7,528 bases of DNA, from the NCBI GenBank assembly GCA_031284295.1, contig JAITAE010000002.1, positions 1-7,528 of the forward strand, given 5' to 3'. This document shows positions 7,414 through 7,528 of the stretch, piece after piece (within the stretch, counting starts at the first letter, position 1; every line of letters starts with the position of its first letter). The notes beneath the pieces are model-generated. The model had not been told where the DNA came from, ran no database searches, and worked only from the letters and a program-made list of their open reading frames with translations. Origin of the DNA: Spirochaetaceae bacterium. GTDB taxonomy: Bacteria; Spirochaetota; Spirochaetia; Treponematales; Breznakiellaceae. The translations under genes were made by a program, and so were the position numbers.

Positions 7414-7528
7414 ATGTCCATTCCGATACTTTCTTTCTTGAAACTTCCCAACTCAGACCGTTCAGTGAGGCGGACGGCTTACAGTACCGGCAAAATGGAA
7501 AAGGTTTATGTAGAAAATCAAGTATTTC
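7414..7528 (+). CDS. Candidate IscB nuclease N-terminus, 3' truncated by window
   Basis: A frame with an in-frame stop at 7405-7407 opens at ATG 7414 and runs off the end with 38 residues (MSIPILSFLKLP...). A second in-frame ATG at 7495 would begin MEKVYVENQVF. IscB proteins commonly start within a few residues of a hydrophobic strand such as VFVL, leading into the PLMP domain; VYVENQVF fits that pattern but stops just before the diagnostic part. IscB is an RNA-guided DNA nuclease with HNH and RuvC domains, the ancestor-like relative of Cas9, and uses the omegaRNA encoded upstream. The structured RNA at 7036-7208 is the main support. If the start is 7414, the product has about 27 extra N-terminal residues relative to the short start. 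No PLMP, RuvC or HNH residue is visible, so the frame could equally be chance or another transposon protein. Confidence 0.4.
   Translation, partial: MSIPILSFLKLPNSDRSVRRTAYSTGKMEKVYVENQVF

Larger units (their letters stand above)
7036..7528 (+). mobile_element. Possible left part of an ISC/IS200-IS605-type element carrying omegaRNA and iscB
   Basis: If the RNA and partial frame are correctly read, they are the left portion of an IscB element. These elements typically have no terminal inverted repeats and often lack their own transposase. ATGA (7036-7039) lies at the 5' edge of the RNA module, and ATGA has been described at insertion sites of such elements. The boundary is therefore near 7036-7040, but the exact end cannot be fixed from one copy and the right end is outside the window. 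The element sits immediately beside the palindromic unit 6841-7030. Confidence 0.3.

Overview
The window reads as a chromosomal segment of a spirochete, most likely Treponema-like with fairly high GC. The basis is gene order: a very long TamB-family gene directly followed by bamA on the same strand, as in Treponema pallidum (TP0325-TP0326). The genus is an inference; no rRNA or other marker is present.

Bases 3-4175 hold a 5'-truncated tamB-like gene. Its product is a long beta-rich protein thought to span the periplasm and move lipid or help outer-membrane protein assembly. After 40 bases comes a complete bamA (4216-6771, TTG start): signal peptide, five POTRA domains and an Omp85 barrel. The short gap without a visible terminator suggests co-transcription. 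Together they form an outer-membrane biogenesis locus. The Skp/OmpH chaperone gene that follows bamA in T. pallidum is not seen here.

From 6772 the sequence changes character. Bases 6841-7030 are a dense cluster of inverted repeats, with at least five strong stems, one of which can fold in two mutually exclusive ways. Bases 7036-7208 form a second structured module. It is closed by a 7-bp stem (ATGATAA/TTATCAT) and contains a 10-bp long-range stem, three hairpins and a possible CCCCG/CGGGG pseudoknot. Its layout and several sequence blocks resemble HEARO RNA, the omegaRNA of IscB nucleases.

Bases 7209-7413 are a non-coding leader with small hairpins. An open frame then runs off the window end from 7414 (or an internal ATG at 7495). 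Its last visible residues, KVYVENQVF, fit the start of an IscB protein. The favoured reading is that the left part of an IscB/omegaRNA (OMEGA) element sits downstream of bamA, beside or inside a palindromic repeat. The RNA fold was read by eye and the protein is cut off before any catalytic motif, so this is a hypothesis.
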